Positions 7,969 through 17,465 of a stretch of 64,000 bases of DNA are shown piece by piece; within the stretch, counting starts at the first letter, position 1, and every line of letters begins with the position of its first letter. A program made the position numbers and the translations under genes. The DNA lies in the NCBI RefSeq assembly GCF_000763575.1, contig NZ_CP009170.1, positions 459,501-523,500 on the forward strand. Direction: 5' to 3'. The notes beneath the pieces were generated by a model that worked only from the letters and a program-made list of their open reading frames with translations, was not told the DNA's origin and ran no database searches. Origin of the DNA: Thermoanaerobacter kivui (GTDB taxonomy: Bacteria > Bacillota > Thermoanaerobacteria > Thermoanaerobacterales > Thermoanaerobacteraceae).

Positions 7969-9156
7969 ATGCGTAGACTGTTTACATCTGAATCAGTCAC
8001 AGAGGGGCATCCTGATAAAATTTGTGATCAGATTTCTGACGCAATATTAGATGAAATTTTGAAAAAAGATCCCTATGCCAGAGTTGCTTGTGAGACTGCT
8101 GTAACTACCGGTTTGGTTTTAGTAATGGGTGAAATTACTACAGATTGTTATGTAGACATACCGAAAGTTGTAAGGAAAGTAGTAGAAGAAATTGGCTATA
8201 CTAGAGCAAAATTCGGTTTTGACGCTGATACTTGTGCGGTTATCACTTCTATTGATGAGCAATCACCGGATATTGCCCTCGGTGTAGACAAGGCATTAGA
8301 AGCTAAAAGAGGAGAACTTTCAGATTCGGAAATTGAGGCTATTGGCGCTGGAGACCAGGGTTTAATGTTTGGTTTTGCTTGCGATGAAACAGAAGAATTA
8401 ATGCCTATGCCTATAATGCTAGCTCACAAGCTTGCAAGAAGACTGGCGGAAGTTAGAAAGAACGGGACATTAAGCTATTTAAGACCAGATGGTAAAACAC
8501 AAGTAACAGTAGAGTATGAAGATGACAGGCCTGTGAGGGTAGATTCTGTTGTAGTATCAGCTCAACATGCACCTGAGATTGATCACGATACTATTGAAAG
8601 AGATATTATTGAACATGTAATAAAACCTATAATTCCTGAAAATATGATAGATGATAAGACTAAAATTTTTGTAAATCCCACAGGAAGGTTTGTAATTGGT
8701 GGACCTCAAGGTGATAGCGGACTTACAGGAAGAAAAATTATTGTAGACACCTATGGCGGATATGCAAGGCACGGAGGCGGAGCTTTTTCTGGTAAAGACC
8801 CTACAAAAGTTGATAGATCCGCAAGTTATGCTGCAAGATATGTGGCAAAAAATATTGTGGCAGCAGGACTTGCTAAGAAGTGTGAAGTGCAATTAGCTTA
8901 TGCGATAGGTGTTGCTACACCTCTTGAAATAGGTATTGATACTTTTGGCACAGGTAAAATATCAGATGAAAAGATTTCGGAAATTGTAAAACAAGTTTTT
9001 GATTTAAGACCTGCAGCTATAATTAGGGATTTAGATTTAAGAAGACCTATTTATAGACAAGTTGCAGCTTATGGCCACTTTGGAAGACACGACTTAGACC
9101 TCCCATGGGAGAAAACAGACAAAGTAGATATATTAAGAAAATTGGCAGGAATATAA
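7969..9156 (+). CDS. metK: S-adenosylmethionine synthetase
   Basis: A 395-residue enzyme making SAM from methionine and ATP. Signature motifs are present: [20 protein letters not shown] at the start, [13 protein letters not shown], and [17 protein letters not shown]. Length is normal. ATG 7969 follows AAGGAGGA. It is controlled by the SAM-I riboswitch directly upstream and ends in a GC-rich hairpin. Confidence 0.98.
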   Translation: MRRLFTSESVTEGHPDKICDQISDAILDEILKKDPYARVACETAVTTGLVLVMGEITTDCYVDIPKVVRKVVEEIGYTRAKFGFDADTCAVITSIDEQSPDIALGVDKALEAKRGELSDSEIEAIGAGDQGLMFGFACDETEELMPMPIMLAHKLARRLAEVRKNGTLSYLRPDGKTQVTVEYEDDRPVRVDSVVVSAQHAPEIDHDTIERDIIEHVIKPIIPENMIDDKTKIFVNPTGRFVIGGPQGDSGLTGRKIIVDTYGGYARHGGGAFSGKDPTKVDRSASYAARYVAKNIVAAGLAKKCEVQLAYAIGVATPLEIGIDTFGTGKISDEKISEIVKQVFDLRPAAIIRDLDLRRPIYRQVAAYGHFGRHDLDLPWEKTDKVDILRKLAGI

Positions 9157-9162
9157 ATTTGA

Positions 9163-9197
9163 AAGCCCGGGTAAACCCGGGCTTCTGGCATTTTTTA
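9163..9197 (+). terminator. Terminator after metK
   Basis: Perfect 9-bp stem AAGCCCGGG-TAAA-CCCGGGCTT; the T run (9191-9197) comes 6 bases after the stem. Confidence 0.75.
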
Positions 9198-9354
9198 TAT
9201 ATCTTTTTTAATGCCATAGAATTTATGTTTTGTAAACGCTTCGCTACCTTAATTATACCACAAAAATTGAAAAAAAGAAATGAATTGGCTTTAATTTGCT
9301 TTAAATATAAGGTAAAATTAAATAAAGAAAAGAATTAAAACAGGAGAATCGGCT

Positions 9355-11562
9355 ATGATTGACATAGAGGGTGTAGTTGAAGAAATAATTTTTAGAAATG
9401 AACAAAATGGTTATACGGTTTTAGAATTAAGTACCCAAGGTTTAGTAGTCACTGCTGTAGGTTATATGCCTTATGTAAACATTGGGGAAAGAATTAAAAT
9501 TGAAGGAGAATGGGTAGAACATCCTGATTATGGTGAGCAAATTAGGGTTTTAAATTATGAAACCTTGGCTCCCACCACTTTAGAAGGAATAGAAAAGTTT
9601 TTATCTTCTGGCTTAATTCCTGGAATAGGTCCTATTACAGCAAGAAAAATTGTAAAAAAGTTTGGCGTAGATTCTTTAAATATAATTGAAACTGCACCAG
9701 AAAGATTAAAAGAAATAAAAGGTCTAAGCGATGAGAAGATAAAAAGAATTTGTGAAGCTTATGAAATGCAAAAGGGCATAAAAGAAGTGATGGTGTTTTT
9801 GCAGGGGTACGGTATTTCCACTGCAATGGCTATAAAGATTTATAAAGAATACGGAAACAACGCGATTGAAATTATTAAGCAAAACCCTTACAGATTGGCT
9901 GACGATATATTTGGAATAGGATTTAAAACTGCAGACAAAATAGCAGAGAGCCTAGGAGTTGACCCTCATTCTCTATATCGCATATCTTCTGGTACTCGAT
10001 ATGTTTTGATGCAGTATGCGGCAAATGGTCACACCTATGTGCCAAAAGAATTGTTAAAAAAAGAAGCAGCAAGTTTGTTAGAAGTAAGTGAAGAAGAAGT
10101 AGAAGATTCTTTTGTGCTTTTAGTACAAAATGAAAAAATACATATTGAAACTTTTGAAGATGATACTGTAGGAATTTACTATATACCTTACTATATAGCT
10201 GAATTACACACAGCAGAGAGATTGTTTAACATGACACTAATGGAAAATGAAGATTTAGGCATAGATGTCCAAAAAGAAATTAGAAATTTTGAAAAAGAAA
10301 CAGGTATTTTGTTGGCAGAAAATCAAAAATTGGCTGTGGAAGAAGCTGTTAAAAATTCTGTTGTTGTCATAACGGGAGGTCCAGGCACAGGAAAGACTAC
10401 GATAATAAATTGTATAATACGTATTTTTGAAAAAGCTGGTAAAAAAGTGGCTCTTGCAGCCCCAACAGGAAGAGCCGCAAAAAGGATAACGGAAGCTACT
10501 GGAAAAGAGGCAAAAACTATTCATAGGCTTTTAGAATATACTTATTCGGAGGAAGAAGGGAAGGGCTTTAACAAAAATGAAAAAGACCCATTAAAATACG
10601 ACGTTATAATAGTTGACGAAGCTTCAATGGTAGATATATTGCTTATGAATGCTTTATTAAAAGCCCTACCTATAGGGGCAAAACTGATTTTAGTAGGGGA
10701 TGCTGATCAGCTTCCATCTGTTGGAGCCGGAAATGTCCTAAGAGATATAATAGACAGTGGAATAGTAAAAGTGATACGTTTAAAAGAAATTTTTAGACAG
10801 CAAAAGCAAAGTTTGATAGTAGTAAATGCTCACAAGATAAATAATGGAGAATATCCAACCTATAACGATAAAAATAGTGATTTCTTTTTTATAAATGCTA
10901 ACACCCAAGAGGATATATTAAAAACCATATTGGAGCTTGTGACAAACAGACTTCCTAAAGCTTATGGATTTCATCCTATTAATGATATTCAAGTACTTAC
11001 CCCTATGAGAAAAGGGATAATTGGTGTTCACAATTTAAATTTAGAGCTGCAAAAAGCATTAAATCCCCACGACAAAACTAAAGCCGAAAAAATAATGAAG
11101 GAATTTGTCTTCAGGGTTGGGGATAAAGTGATGCAAATAAAAAATAACTACAAGATAAAATGGAAAAAAGGCGATGAAGAAGGAGAAGGAGTGTTTAACG
11201 GAGATATAGGAATAATTCAATCAATAGACGAAGAATTACAGGAATTGACTGTATATTTTGACGATGAAAAATTTGTCACTTATGACTTTTCTGATTTGGA
11301 TGAACTAAATTTGTCTTATGCTATAACAGTGCACAAAAGCCAAGGCAGTGAATTTCCTGTTGTCATAATGCCAATTACTTATGGGCCTCCTATGCTACTT
11401 ACAAGAAACCTTTTATACACTGCCGTTACAAGGGCAAAGAAATTGGTTATTTTGGTGGGTCAAGAGAAATATTTGAAATTTATGATTGACAACAATAGAA
11501 TCTCAAAAAGATATTCAGGGCTTCTTTCAAGGCTTAAAAAAGCACTTTTGTATGTAAACTAA
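9355..11562 (+). CDS. recD2: RecD2-type DNA helicase
   Basis: A 735-residue SF1B helicase of the RecD/TraA family, the type found without RecBC. An OB-like N-terminus is followed by helix-hairpin-helix elements (GLIPGIGPITARKIVKKFG), Walker A GGPGTGKTT (about 342-350), Walker B VDEASMVD, LVGDADQLPSVGAG, and the C-terminal helicase motif YAITVHKSQGSEFP. It moves 5' to 3' on DNA and supports repair. It stands alone between metK and comF; the ribosome site is CAGGAGA before ATG 9355. Confidence 0.92.
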   Translation: MIDIEGVVEEIIFRNEQNGYTVLELSTQGLVVTAVGYMPYVNIGERIKIEGEWVEHPDYGEQIRVLNYETLAPTTLEGIEKFLSSGLIPGIGPITARKIVKKFGVDSLNIIETAPERLKEIKGLSDEKIKRICEAYEMQKGIKEVMVFLQGYGISTAMAIKIYKEYGNNAIEIIKQNPYRLADDIFGIGFKTADKIAESLGVDPHSLYRISSGTRYVLMQYAANGHTYVPKELLKKEAASLLEVSEEEVEDSFVLLVQNEKIHIETFEDDTVGIYYIPYYIAELHTAERLFNMTLMENEDLGIDVQKEIRNFEKETGILLAENQKLAVEEAVKNSVVVITGGPGTGKTTIINCIIRIFEKAGKKVALAAPTGRAAKRITEATGKEAKTIHRLLEYTYSEEEGKGFNKNEKDPLKYDVIIVDEASMVDILLMNALLKALPIGAKLILVGDADQLPSVGAGNVLRDIIDSGIVKVIRLKEIFRQQKQSLIVVNAHKINNGEYPTYNDKNSDFFFINANTQEDILKTILELVTNRLPKAYGFHPINDIQVLTPMRKGIIGVHNLNLELQKALNPHDKTKAEKIMKEFVFRVGDKVMQIKNNYKIKWKKGDEEGEGVFNGDIGIIQSIDEELQELTVYFDDEKFVTYDFSDLDELNLSYAITVHKSQGSEFPVVIMPITYGPPMLLTRNLLYTAVTRAKKLVILVGQEKYLKFMIDNNRISKRYSGLLSRLKKALLYVN

Positions 11563-11620
11563 ATATTACGATTTTACACAAAATAGAGGAAAATTTACTG
11601 TAAAATGATAATTTTTTAAT

Positions 11621-11646
11621 TAATTTTAATTTAATAATGCCGATAT
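11621..11646 (+). promoter_or_regulatory. Candidate sigma-28 (SigD) promoter upstream of comF
   Basis: A perfect GCCGATAT -10 (11639-11646) with TAAT 14 bases upstream (11621-11624). The consensus is TAAA-N15-GCCGATAT, so the -35 is weaker. It would start transcription about 35 bp before comF and links this gene to the flagellar regulon. Confidence 0.6.
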
Positions 11647-11688
11647 AAAATATAAAAGAAAAGTGAATTGCAATAAGGGGCAATAAAG

Positions 11689-12378
11689 ATGATTTTTTTA
11701 GACCTTTTATTTCCACCAAAAACAACCTGTATTATTTGTAAAACTGCTATAAAAACAGGATATTTATGCGACAAATGCAAAAGCACATTAAAATTTATTG
11801 AGGGTAATAGGTGTAATATTTGTGGTAAACCAATAGACTATGAAGGAACATGTCTTGATTGCTTAGAGCATGGCCATGAATTTAAACAAAATATAAGTCC
11901 TTTTGAATACGATGGTGTTCTAAAAGACTTAATAGGGCGGTTCAAATATTTCAAAGAAAGAGAATTGGCACCTTTTTTTGCAGACTATATGGCTAATGCA
12001 GTTAAAAAAATGGACTGGCCTATCGATGTCATAGTACCTGTTCCTCTTCACAAAATTAGACTTGACGAAAGAGGTTACAATCAGTCAGAACTTTTGGCAA
12101 GAGAACTTTCTTATCGGTTGAATATTTTTATGTCTAAAGCTTTAAGAAGAGTGAGAAATACAACAACACAGACTGCTTTGCACAAAGAAGAGAGGATAGA
12201 AAACGTAAAGGGTGCTTTTAAAGTGACTTACAAAGATACTATTGTTGGGAAAAATGTGCTACTGGTAGACGACGTGTTGACAACAGGCGCTACTTTGAAC
12301 GAGTGTGCCAAAGTCTTAAAAGAAAATGGGGTAAAAGATGTATATGTGGTTACTATAGCAACTGGCAAAAATATGTGA
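11689..12378 (+). CDS. comF: ComF-family phosphoribosyltransferase-like protein
   Basis: A 229-residue ComF. Two N-terminal zinc-binding Cys pairs (CIICK...CDKC and CNICG...CLDC) are followed by a PRTase domain with the PRPP loop LLVDDVLTTGAT near 193-204. ComF supports DNA uptake during transformation in Bacillus and works with the ComFA helicase, which is not visible here. In B. subtilis comFC also precedes yvyF-flgM, so this position is conserved. Confidence 0.9.
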   Translation: MIFLDLLFPPKTTCIICKTAIKTGYLCDKCKSTLKFIEGNRCNICGKPIDYEGTCLDCLEHGHEFKQNISPFEYDGVLKDLIGRFKYFKERELAPFFADYMANAVKKMDWPIDVIVPVPLHKIRLDERGYNQSELLARELSYRLNIFMSKALRRVRNTTTQTALHKEERIENVKGAFKVTYKDTIVGKNVLLVDDVLTTGATLNECAKVLKENGVKDVYVVTIATGKNM

Positions 12379-12415
12379 TGGGGAGTTTGAAGTATCAAAA
12401 AGGGGATGAAAAGAA

Positions 12416-12832
12416 ATGGAAATAAGAAATTGTAAAAGGTGCGGAAGGCTTTACACGTATACAGGAATTGATTTATGTCCAGAATGTTATAGACAGGATG
12501 AAGAAGATTTTATGAAAGTGCGGGATTATTTAGATGCTCACCCTTCAGCTACCATGCTGGAAATATCTCAAAATACACAGGTTTCTACAAAGAAAATAAT
12601 GGATTTTTTAAAGGAAGGCAGGCTTATTTTAACCTCTAATAACGTCAATATAGGTCTTAGGTGCGAAAAATGTGGTAAACCAATACTTACAGGTAGGTTT
12701 TGTGACGAGTGCAAAACCAAATTAGCTAAGGAACTAATGAAAGGCTATTCGATTCAATCCGAGAATAAAGAAGATGAAAAACAGACAGGAGAAAGGCTGT
12801 ACGTTTATGAAAACCAAAAAAAGAAAAAATGA
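12416..12832 (+). CDS. yvyF: Flagellar operon protein YvyF (TIGR03826)
   Basis: A 138-residue protein with an N-terminal zinc ribbon (CKRCG...CPEC), a middle helix-turn-helix-like part (TMLEISQNTQVSTKKIMDFL) and a second Cys cluster (CEKCGKPI...CDEC). This is the layout of YvyF, a regulator-like protein always found between comF and flgM in Firmicutes. Its molecular role is not well known. It sits 37 bp after comF and probably shares its transcript. Confidence 0.85.
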   Translation: MEIRNCKRCGRLYTYTGIDLCPECYRQDEEDFMKVRDYLDAHPSATMLEISQNTQVSTKKIMDFLKEGRLILTSNNVNIGLRCEKCGKPILTGRFCDECKTKLAKELMKGYSIQSENKEDEKQTGERLYVYENQKKKK

Positions 12833-12841
12833 TTTTTATAT

Positions 12842-12868
12842 TAAACTTTTAAATTATTAAGTCGATAT
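12842..12868 (+). promoter_or_regulatory. Sigma-28 (SigD) promoter of flgM
   Basis: TAAA (12842-12845), 15-bp spacer, GTCGATAT (12861-12868), 7 of 8 bases matching GCCGATAT. It lies 22 bp before the flgM start. Confidence 0.8.
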
Positions 12869-12890
12869 TAGTAGTACGGGGGTGTTAAAA

Positions 12891-13166
12891 ATGAAAATTT
12901 ATAACAACAATATTGAAAAAATAATGTCAGTTTATCGAGTAGATCCGGTAGAAAAGGTTACCAGCAAGAAAGCGGAGATAAAAGATAAAGTTGAGATATC
13001 AGAAGAAGCAATTAAACTTGCACAAAGTTCAATTGAATTTGAAAAGATTAAGAATCAAAAGATTGAAAACATAAAGTCAATGCTTAATGCAGGAACTTAC
13101 AATGTAAAAGCTGAAGATGTGGCGGATGCTATTCTTAAGGGAATATTGTTGAATAAAAAAATTTAA
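12891..13166 (+). CDS. flgM: Anti-sigma-28 factor FlgM
   Basis: A 91-residue negative regulator that holds the flagellar sigma factor inactive until the hook-basal body is complete. The C-terminal helical part (VEISEEAIKLAQ..., LNAGTYNVKAEDVADAILKGIL) is typical. I chose ATG 12891 over the in-frame GTG at 12882 because the ACGGGGGTG ribosome site fits only the ATG. The gene has its own sigma-28 promoter, giving feedback control. Confidence 0.9.
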   Translation: MKIYNNNIEKIMSVYRVDPVEKVTSKKAEIKDKVEISEEAIKLAQSSIEFEKIKNQKIENIKSMLNAGTYNVKAEDVADAILKGILLNKKI

Positions 13167-13182
13167 AAAGGGTGTGCTGGCA

Positions 13183-13659
13183 ATGGCTAATAGCCAAAAG
13201 CTTGTAGATGTATTAAGGGGAGAAACAGAAATTTACAAAGTTTTATTAGACTTAGCGATAAAAAAAACTGATATTATAATTGCAGGGAAAGTAAAAGAAT
13301 TAGATGAAATAGTTCAAATAGAGAAGCAACTTATAAAAAAACTTATGGAATTAGAAGAACAAAGAGAGGATATATTGGAGAAGATTGATATAGAAGGCAA
13401 AATGACAATAACCGACTTGATAGAATCCATTTCTTCAGAAGAAGCAGAAAACCTAAGAGATATCAAATATAATCTGACTAATATTTTAAAAGAACTTGAA
13501 GAAAGAAACAAATTAAATGCTGCTTTAATTGAACAAGCGTTAGAATATATAAACTATTCTATTCAAACAATATCAAGTGCCTTAGAAAGTGATGATGGTG
13601 TTTATGGGAATAGTGGCAATATAAAAAGATACACCAGCCTAATTGACAAAAAGGCATAG
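13183..13659 (+). CDS. flgN: FlgN-type flagellar chaperone
   Basis: A 158-residue, almost fully helical coiled-coil protein, typical of FlgN/YvyG export chaperones for the hook-filament junction proteins FlgK and FlgL, which are encoded next. ATG 13183 is preferred to GTG 13174, since the AAGGGTG site abuts the GTG. It lies 16 bp after flgM. Confidence 0.88.
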   Translation: MANSQKLVDVLRGETEIYKVLLDLAIKKTDIIIAGKVKELDEIVQIEKQLIKKLMELEEQREDILEKIDIEGKMTITDLIESISSEEAENLRDIKYNLTNILKELEERNKLNAALIEQALEYINYSIQTISSALESDDGVYGNSGNIKRYTSLIDKKA

Positions 13660-13669
13660 GGGGATGAAG

Positions 13670-15118
13670 ATGTCTACTTTTCAAGGATTAGAAATAGCAA
13701 AGACAGGATTGTTTGTAAGCCAAAAGGCTTTGGATGTCACTGGACACAATATTGCAAATGCTAATACTCCTGGGTATACTCGTCAAGTAGTAGATATGGC
13801 CTCAATTGCACCACCTACTACTTTTGGCATGTATGACCAATGGGGAAAAGTTATAGGAGAAGGCGTAAAAATACAGGATATAAGGCAAATCCGCGACCAA
13901 TTTTTAGACAACCAATTCAGAAGGGAAAATAAATTTTTGGGTGAATGGGAAACAAAAGCGCAAGTTTTAGCTGCTGTTGAAGATATATTTAACGAACCTT
14001 CAGATAGCGGAATAAACACAGTGCTTAATGACTTTTTTAATTCCCTTCAAGAGTTATCCAAGAATCCCGAAAGTTTGACGGTAAGAGCGGAAGTTAGAGA
14101 GCGAGCTATTGCTCTTGCTGATACTTTTAATACTGTATATCAGCATCTTTATGATAAATTAAACGAATTGAATTCTACCATACAAAGTAGGATTTCAGAA
14201 ATAAATTCTTATGCCGACAGAATAAGCAAATTAAACAATGAAATATATAGATTTGAACTTAGCGGACAGACAGCAAATGACCTAAGAGACCAGAGAAATC
14301 TCCTTGTCGATCAGCTTTCTAAGTTGGTGAATATTACTACTTATGAAGATTCTAATGGAAATTTCAGAATCGACATAGCTGGACAAGCTTTAGTTGATGG
14401 GTCGACTGCTTTTACTATGAGTATGGATAGCACTGGAAATGTCGTATGGGATTTGACGGGAACCTCTGTAAACCCTTCAAGTGGTATATTAAAAGGCTTA
14501 CTTGATATGAGAGATGGAGATGGCACCAACGGGATAAAAGGAGTACCCTATTATATAAATGAATGGAATAAACTGGCATATAGCATAGCGAAGGAAATAA
14601 ATGCTGTCCATGAGTCAGGTTATGGTCTGGATGGGTCTCATGATATTCCCCTTTTTGGTGGTTTTGATACGACTGGGGCATACGATTCAAAAGTTCAATA
14701 TGCGCAATTAATTAAAGTAAGTTCACAAATATTAGCATCAGATGGACTTCAAAAGATAGCTGCAGCTTCTGATCCTAATGCTTTACCGGGAGATAATACA
14801 AATGCTTTACAACTTATTGGACTGAGGGATATACCTATTCAAGGACTGAATGGAGCAACATTTGATGATTTTGCAAGGTCTTTAATATCAAATCTTGGAG
14901 TGGATGCCCAGCAGGCCAATATGATGCAACAAAATCAGCAGGTCATGGTGAAACAGATTGATTTAAACAGACAATCGGTATCTGGTGTATCCTTAGACGA
15001 AGAGATGACAAACATGTTAAAGTATCAAAAATCCTATGCTGCTTCTGCAAGAGTGATAACAGTTATGGATGAACTTTTAGATACTCTTATAAATAGGATG
15101 GGCATTGTAGGAAGATAA
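13670..15118 (+). CDS. flgK: Flagellar hook-associated protein FlgK
   Basis: A 482-residue junction protein between hook and filament (HAP1). The conserved N-terminus (FQGLEIAKTGLFVSQKALDV, GHNIANANTPGYTRQ) and C-terminus (VSLDEEMTNMLKYQKSYAAS) form the D0 coiled coil. ATG 13670 is spaced best from AGGGGG (13658-13663); ATG 13664 is possible. FlgN is the predicted chaperone. Confidence 0.96.
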   Translation: MSTFQGLEIAKTGLFVSQKALDVTGHNIANANTPGYTRQVVDMASIAPPTTFGMYDQWGKVIGEGVKIQDIRQIRDQFLDNQFRRENKFLGEWETKAQVLAAVEDIFNEPSDSGINTVLNDFFNSLQELSKNPESLTVRAEVRERAIALADTFNTVYQHLYDKLNELNSTIQSRISEINSYADRISKLNNEIYRFELSGQTANDLRDQRNLLVDQLSKLVNITTYEDSNGNFRIDIAGQALVDGSTAFTMSMDSTGNVVWDLTGTSVNPSSGILKGLLDMRDGDGTNGIKGVPYYINEWNKLAYSIAKEINAVHESGYGLDGSHDIPLFGGFDTTGAYDSKVQYAQLIKVSSQILASDGLQKIAAASDPNALPGDNTNALQLIGLRDIPIQGLNGATFDDFARSLISNLGVDAQQANMMQQNQQVMVKQIDLNRQSVSGVSLDEEMTNMLKYQKSYAASARVITVMDELLDTLINRMGIVGR

Positions 15119-15119
15119 T

Positions 15120-15151
15120 ATGTCATCCTGAGACGAAGCCGAAGGATCTCA
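15120..15151. repeat. Short dispersed-repeat fragment between flgK and flgL
   Basis: A GC-rich imperfect hairpin with arms CTGAGA and TCTCAG. It resembles the GTCATCCTGAG...GAAGGATCTC type repeats common between genes of many bacteria. No second full copy was seen in this window; 3893-3903 contains a short related piece. Confidence 0.45.
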
Positions 15152-15199
15152 GACCCAAGAGGAATACCATACAGTATTAGACTAAGGCAGGTGTAAAAA

Positions 15200-16093
15200 A
15201 TGAGAATTACAGATAACATGCTTATAACGAATTTTTTAAACAACTACAACAATAACCTTGAACGATTACAAAAAAATCAAAACATGTTATCTACAGGCAA
15301 AAGAATATCAAGGCCTTCTGATGACCCTGTTGCAGTAGCTACAAGCCTACGTATTCGAACAGATATGACAAGAAATGATGCTTATACCAAAAATGCCGAT
15401 GATGCAAAATCCTGGTTGGACATAACTGATACTGCTTTAAGTCAATTGAATGACCTGTTACAGCGCACAAGAGAATTAGCAGTTGAAGGATCTAATGGGA
15501 CTTTGACACAAACAGATATGCAAAAAATAGCTAACGAGATAGAGCAGTTAAAAACGCAGATGATACAAGTAGGGAATACTCAATACAATGGAAGGTATAT
15601 ATTTGCAGGTTTTAAAACTACAACCCAGCCTTTTAGTGAGACCAAGAATTCTTATAGTGGTGATAATGGTGTAATAGAGTTTGAAGTAGGTGCTGGGGGA
15701 AATAAAATAGCTGTAAATGTAACTGGAGATAAAGTTTTTAATGTAGATTCGACAGGAATTTCTCAACTTCTTACTGTGATGGATAAACTAAAAAATGCAT
15801 TAGACTCGGGAGACCACCAGGCTGTAAGCAGCATGATAGCTGAGGTGGATAAGCAGCTGGAAAATGTTTTATCTGTAAGGGCAGAAGTAGGAGCAAAGTC
15901 AAATAGATTAGACCTCATACAAAATAGGCTCCAAAGTGATAATTATAACTTTACAGCCTTACTGTCTAAAAATGAAGATGCAGATTTGGCCCAAGTTATT
16001 ACAAATCTCAAAATGGATGAAAATGTATATAGAGCATCACTAGCTGCGGGAGCTCGTATTATGCAACCTAGTCTTATAGACTTTTTAAGGTGA
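15200..16093 (+). CDS. flgL: Flagellar hook-associated protein FlgL
   Basis: A 297-residue flagellin-like HAP3. The N-terminus (MRITDNMLITNFLNNYNNN..., GKRISRPSDDPVAVA) and C-terminus (YRASLAAGARIMQPSLIDFL) are the conserved D0/D1 regions. It joins FlgK to the filament. It is separated from flgK by 81 bp that hold the small repeat. Confidence 0.95.
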   Translation: MRITDNMLITNFLNNYNNNLERLQKNQNMLSTGKRISRPSDDPVAVATSLRIRTDMTRNDAYTKNADDAKSWLDITDTALSQLNDLLQRTRELAVEGSNGTLTQTDMQKIANEIEQLKTQMIQVGNTQYNGRYIFAGFKTTTQPFSETKNSYSGDNGVIEFEVGAGGNKIAVNVTGDKVFNVDSTGISQLLTVMDKLKNALDSGDHQAVSSMIAEVDKQLENVLSVRAEVGAKSNRLDLIQNRLQSDNYNFTALLSKNEDADLAQVITNLKMDENVYRASLAAGARIMQPSLIDFLR

Positions 16094-16097
16094 TAAT

Positions 16098-16655
16098 ATG
16101 AATATAGTGATAAATCAAACTTTTGGCAGGATAGGTATAGACACTACTCCTGCCCAAATTTCTATACAAAGCCCAAAAGCAGACCTTGAAATAGAACAAA
16201 TACCTGCAAAAATGGAAATAGACAAAAAACTTCCGCAAGTGCATATAGACCAATATCAGTGTTTTTATGAAGCAGGGCTTAAAAATATCTTTGACCTTGT
16301 ACATGATGAGGCAGAGAGGAGTAAAAAGATAGCTTTGGATGCTATAGGTAAAATTGCTGAAGATGGGGATATATTAGCTTCTATAGAAACTCACCAAGAT
16401 GCAATTGTAAGTTTAAGTGAAGAAGCCTTGATTCAGGATATAGATTTCAACGTTGACCTCATGCCAAAGTCAAGGCCTAAAATATGGTTTGAAGGATATT
16501 TAAAGATAAATTGGGAATTGGGTGGTGTAGAAATAAAAGCAATCCCTCACAAGGTTGTAATATCTGCAACACCAGCTCATGTAGAAATATACCTAAGGCA
16601 ATATCCTTCGATAAAAATAGAGTATATAGGGAATCACGTTGATAAGAGGATATGA
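16098..16655 (+). CDS. yviE: YviE-like protein (DUF6470)
   Basis: A 185-residue protein in the place of B. subtilis yviE, between flgL and fliW. Its alternating short beta-like repeats (ISIQSPKADLEIEQIPAKME, IDKKLPQVHID) are typical of DUF6470. The function is unknown. It starts 4 bp after flgL, so it is clearly in the operon, and overlaps no other gene once fliW is started at 16681. Confidence 0.82.
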   Translation: MNIVINQTFGRIGIDTTPAQISIQSPKADLEIEQIPAKMEIDKKLPQVHIDQYQCFYEAGLKNIFDLVHDEAERSKKIALDAIGKIAEDGDILASIETHQDAIVSLSEEALIQDIDFNVDLMPKSRPKIWFEGYLKINWELGGVEIKAIPHKVVISATPAHVEIYLRQYPSIKIEYIGNHVDKRI

Positions 16656-16680
16656 TTTAAAAGAAAGTGAGGAATTTGGG

Positions 16681-17133
16681 ATGGAACTTAATACAAAAAA
16701 TTTTGGAATTATCCATTACAATGAAGAGGATGTCATTTACTTCGAAGAAGGTATTCCGGGTTTTGAAGAATTGCACAATTTCTTGATAATTGGCGATGAA
16801 AGTGAAGATATGCCTTTTAAATGGCTTCAATCAATAGATAACCCTGACATAGCCTTTGTAGTCATTGACCCCAGAGTTTTTAAGCCGGATTATACCTTTG
16901 AAATTGATGAAGAATTAAAAAATTTTCTGGCGGTAGAGGATGTAAATCACCTTTTAATATTCGTGATTGTGGTAATCCCCGAGAAGATAGAAGAGATGAC
17001 TGCCAACCTGAAAGCTCCTATAATTATAAACGCTGAAAACAACAGAGGGGCCCAGATTATACTGGATAATGATAAATACCTGATAAAACATCCTATACTG
17101 GAGGAACTTAAAAATGCTTATTCTCACGCGTAA
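16681..17133 (+). CDS. fliW: Flagellar assembly factor FliW
   Basis: A 150-residue protein that binds either flagellin or CsrA. When flagellin is exported, FliW is freed and blocks CsrA, which lets flagellin mRNA be translated. Typical features: IHYNEEDVIYFEEGIPGFEE near the start, MPFKWLQSIDNPDIAFVVIDP. ATG 16681 fits the GTGAGGA site and the usual family start better than upstream TTG 16639. Its 3' end overlaps csrA by 20 bp. Confidence 0.93.
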   Translation: MELNTKNFGIIHYNEEDVIYFEEGIPGFEELHNFLIIGDESEDMPFKWLQSIDNPDIAFVVIDPRVFKPDYTFEIDEELKNFLAVEDVNHLLIFVIVVIPEKIEEMTANLKAPIIINAENNRGAQIILDNDKYLIKHPILEELKNAYSHA

Positions 17134-17341
17134 AATAGGTCAATCCATAATTATAGGGGAAAATGTAGAAGTAAAGATAGTAAGTATTGAAGAAGGGAAA
17201 GTAAAACTGGGGATTACCGCTCCAAAAGAAGTGACTGTATTAAGAAAAGAACTCATAGAAGTAATGGATGAAAATATAAAGGCGGCAAGTGTGAGCAAAG
17301 AAGCTGTAAAGGAGATAGAAAAATTTATCAAAAAACGCTAA
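17114..17341 (+). CDS. csrA: Carbon storage regulator CsrA
   Basis: A 75-residue RNA-binding dimer (MLILTRKIGQSIIIGENVEV). It represses flagellin translation by binding GGA motifs in the hag leader. A good candidate site is seen at 17425-17436. It is translationally linked to fliW by a 20-bp overlap. Confidence 0.96.
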   Translation: MLILTRKIGQSIIIGENVEVKIVSIEEGKVKLGITAPKEVTVLRKELIEVMDENIKAASVSKEAVKEIEKFIKKR

Positions 17342-17365
17342 AGTAAATCAAAAATATATCGATAT
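17339..17365 (+). promoter_or_regulatory. Sigma-28 (SigD) promoter of the flagellin gene
   Basis: TAAA (17339-17342), 15-bp spacer, ATCGATAT (17358-17365), 6 of 8 bases matching GCCGATAT. The -35 overlaps the csrA stop codon. Confidence 0.7.
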
Positions 17366-17424
17366 ATATAGTGGAAACAAAAGATAAAGCAGTTGGCCAA
17401 CTGTGGACCTTAAAAACTTAAAAA

Positions 17425-17461
17425 GGCAAGGATGCCAAATAAAAAATTCAAGGAGGAAGGA
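17425..17461 (+). promoter_or_regulatory. Candidate CsrA-binding sites in the hag leader
   Basis: A small hairpin GGC-AAGGAT-GCC (17425-17436) shows the AAGGAT loop that CsrA favours. A second set of GGA motifs lies in the Shine-Dalgarno region (17451-17461), about 20-30 nt downstream. This two-site arrangement is as known for B. subtilis hag. A perfect 14-bp palindrome, CAGTTGGCCAACTG, lies upstream at 17390-17403. Confidence 0.6.
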
Positions 17462-17465
17462 TAGT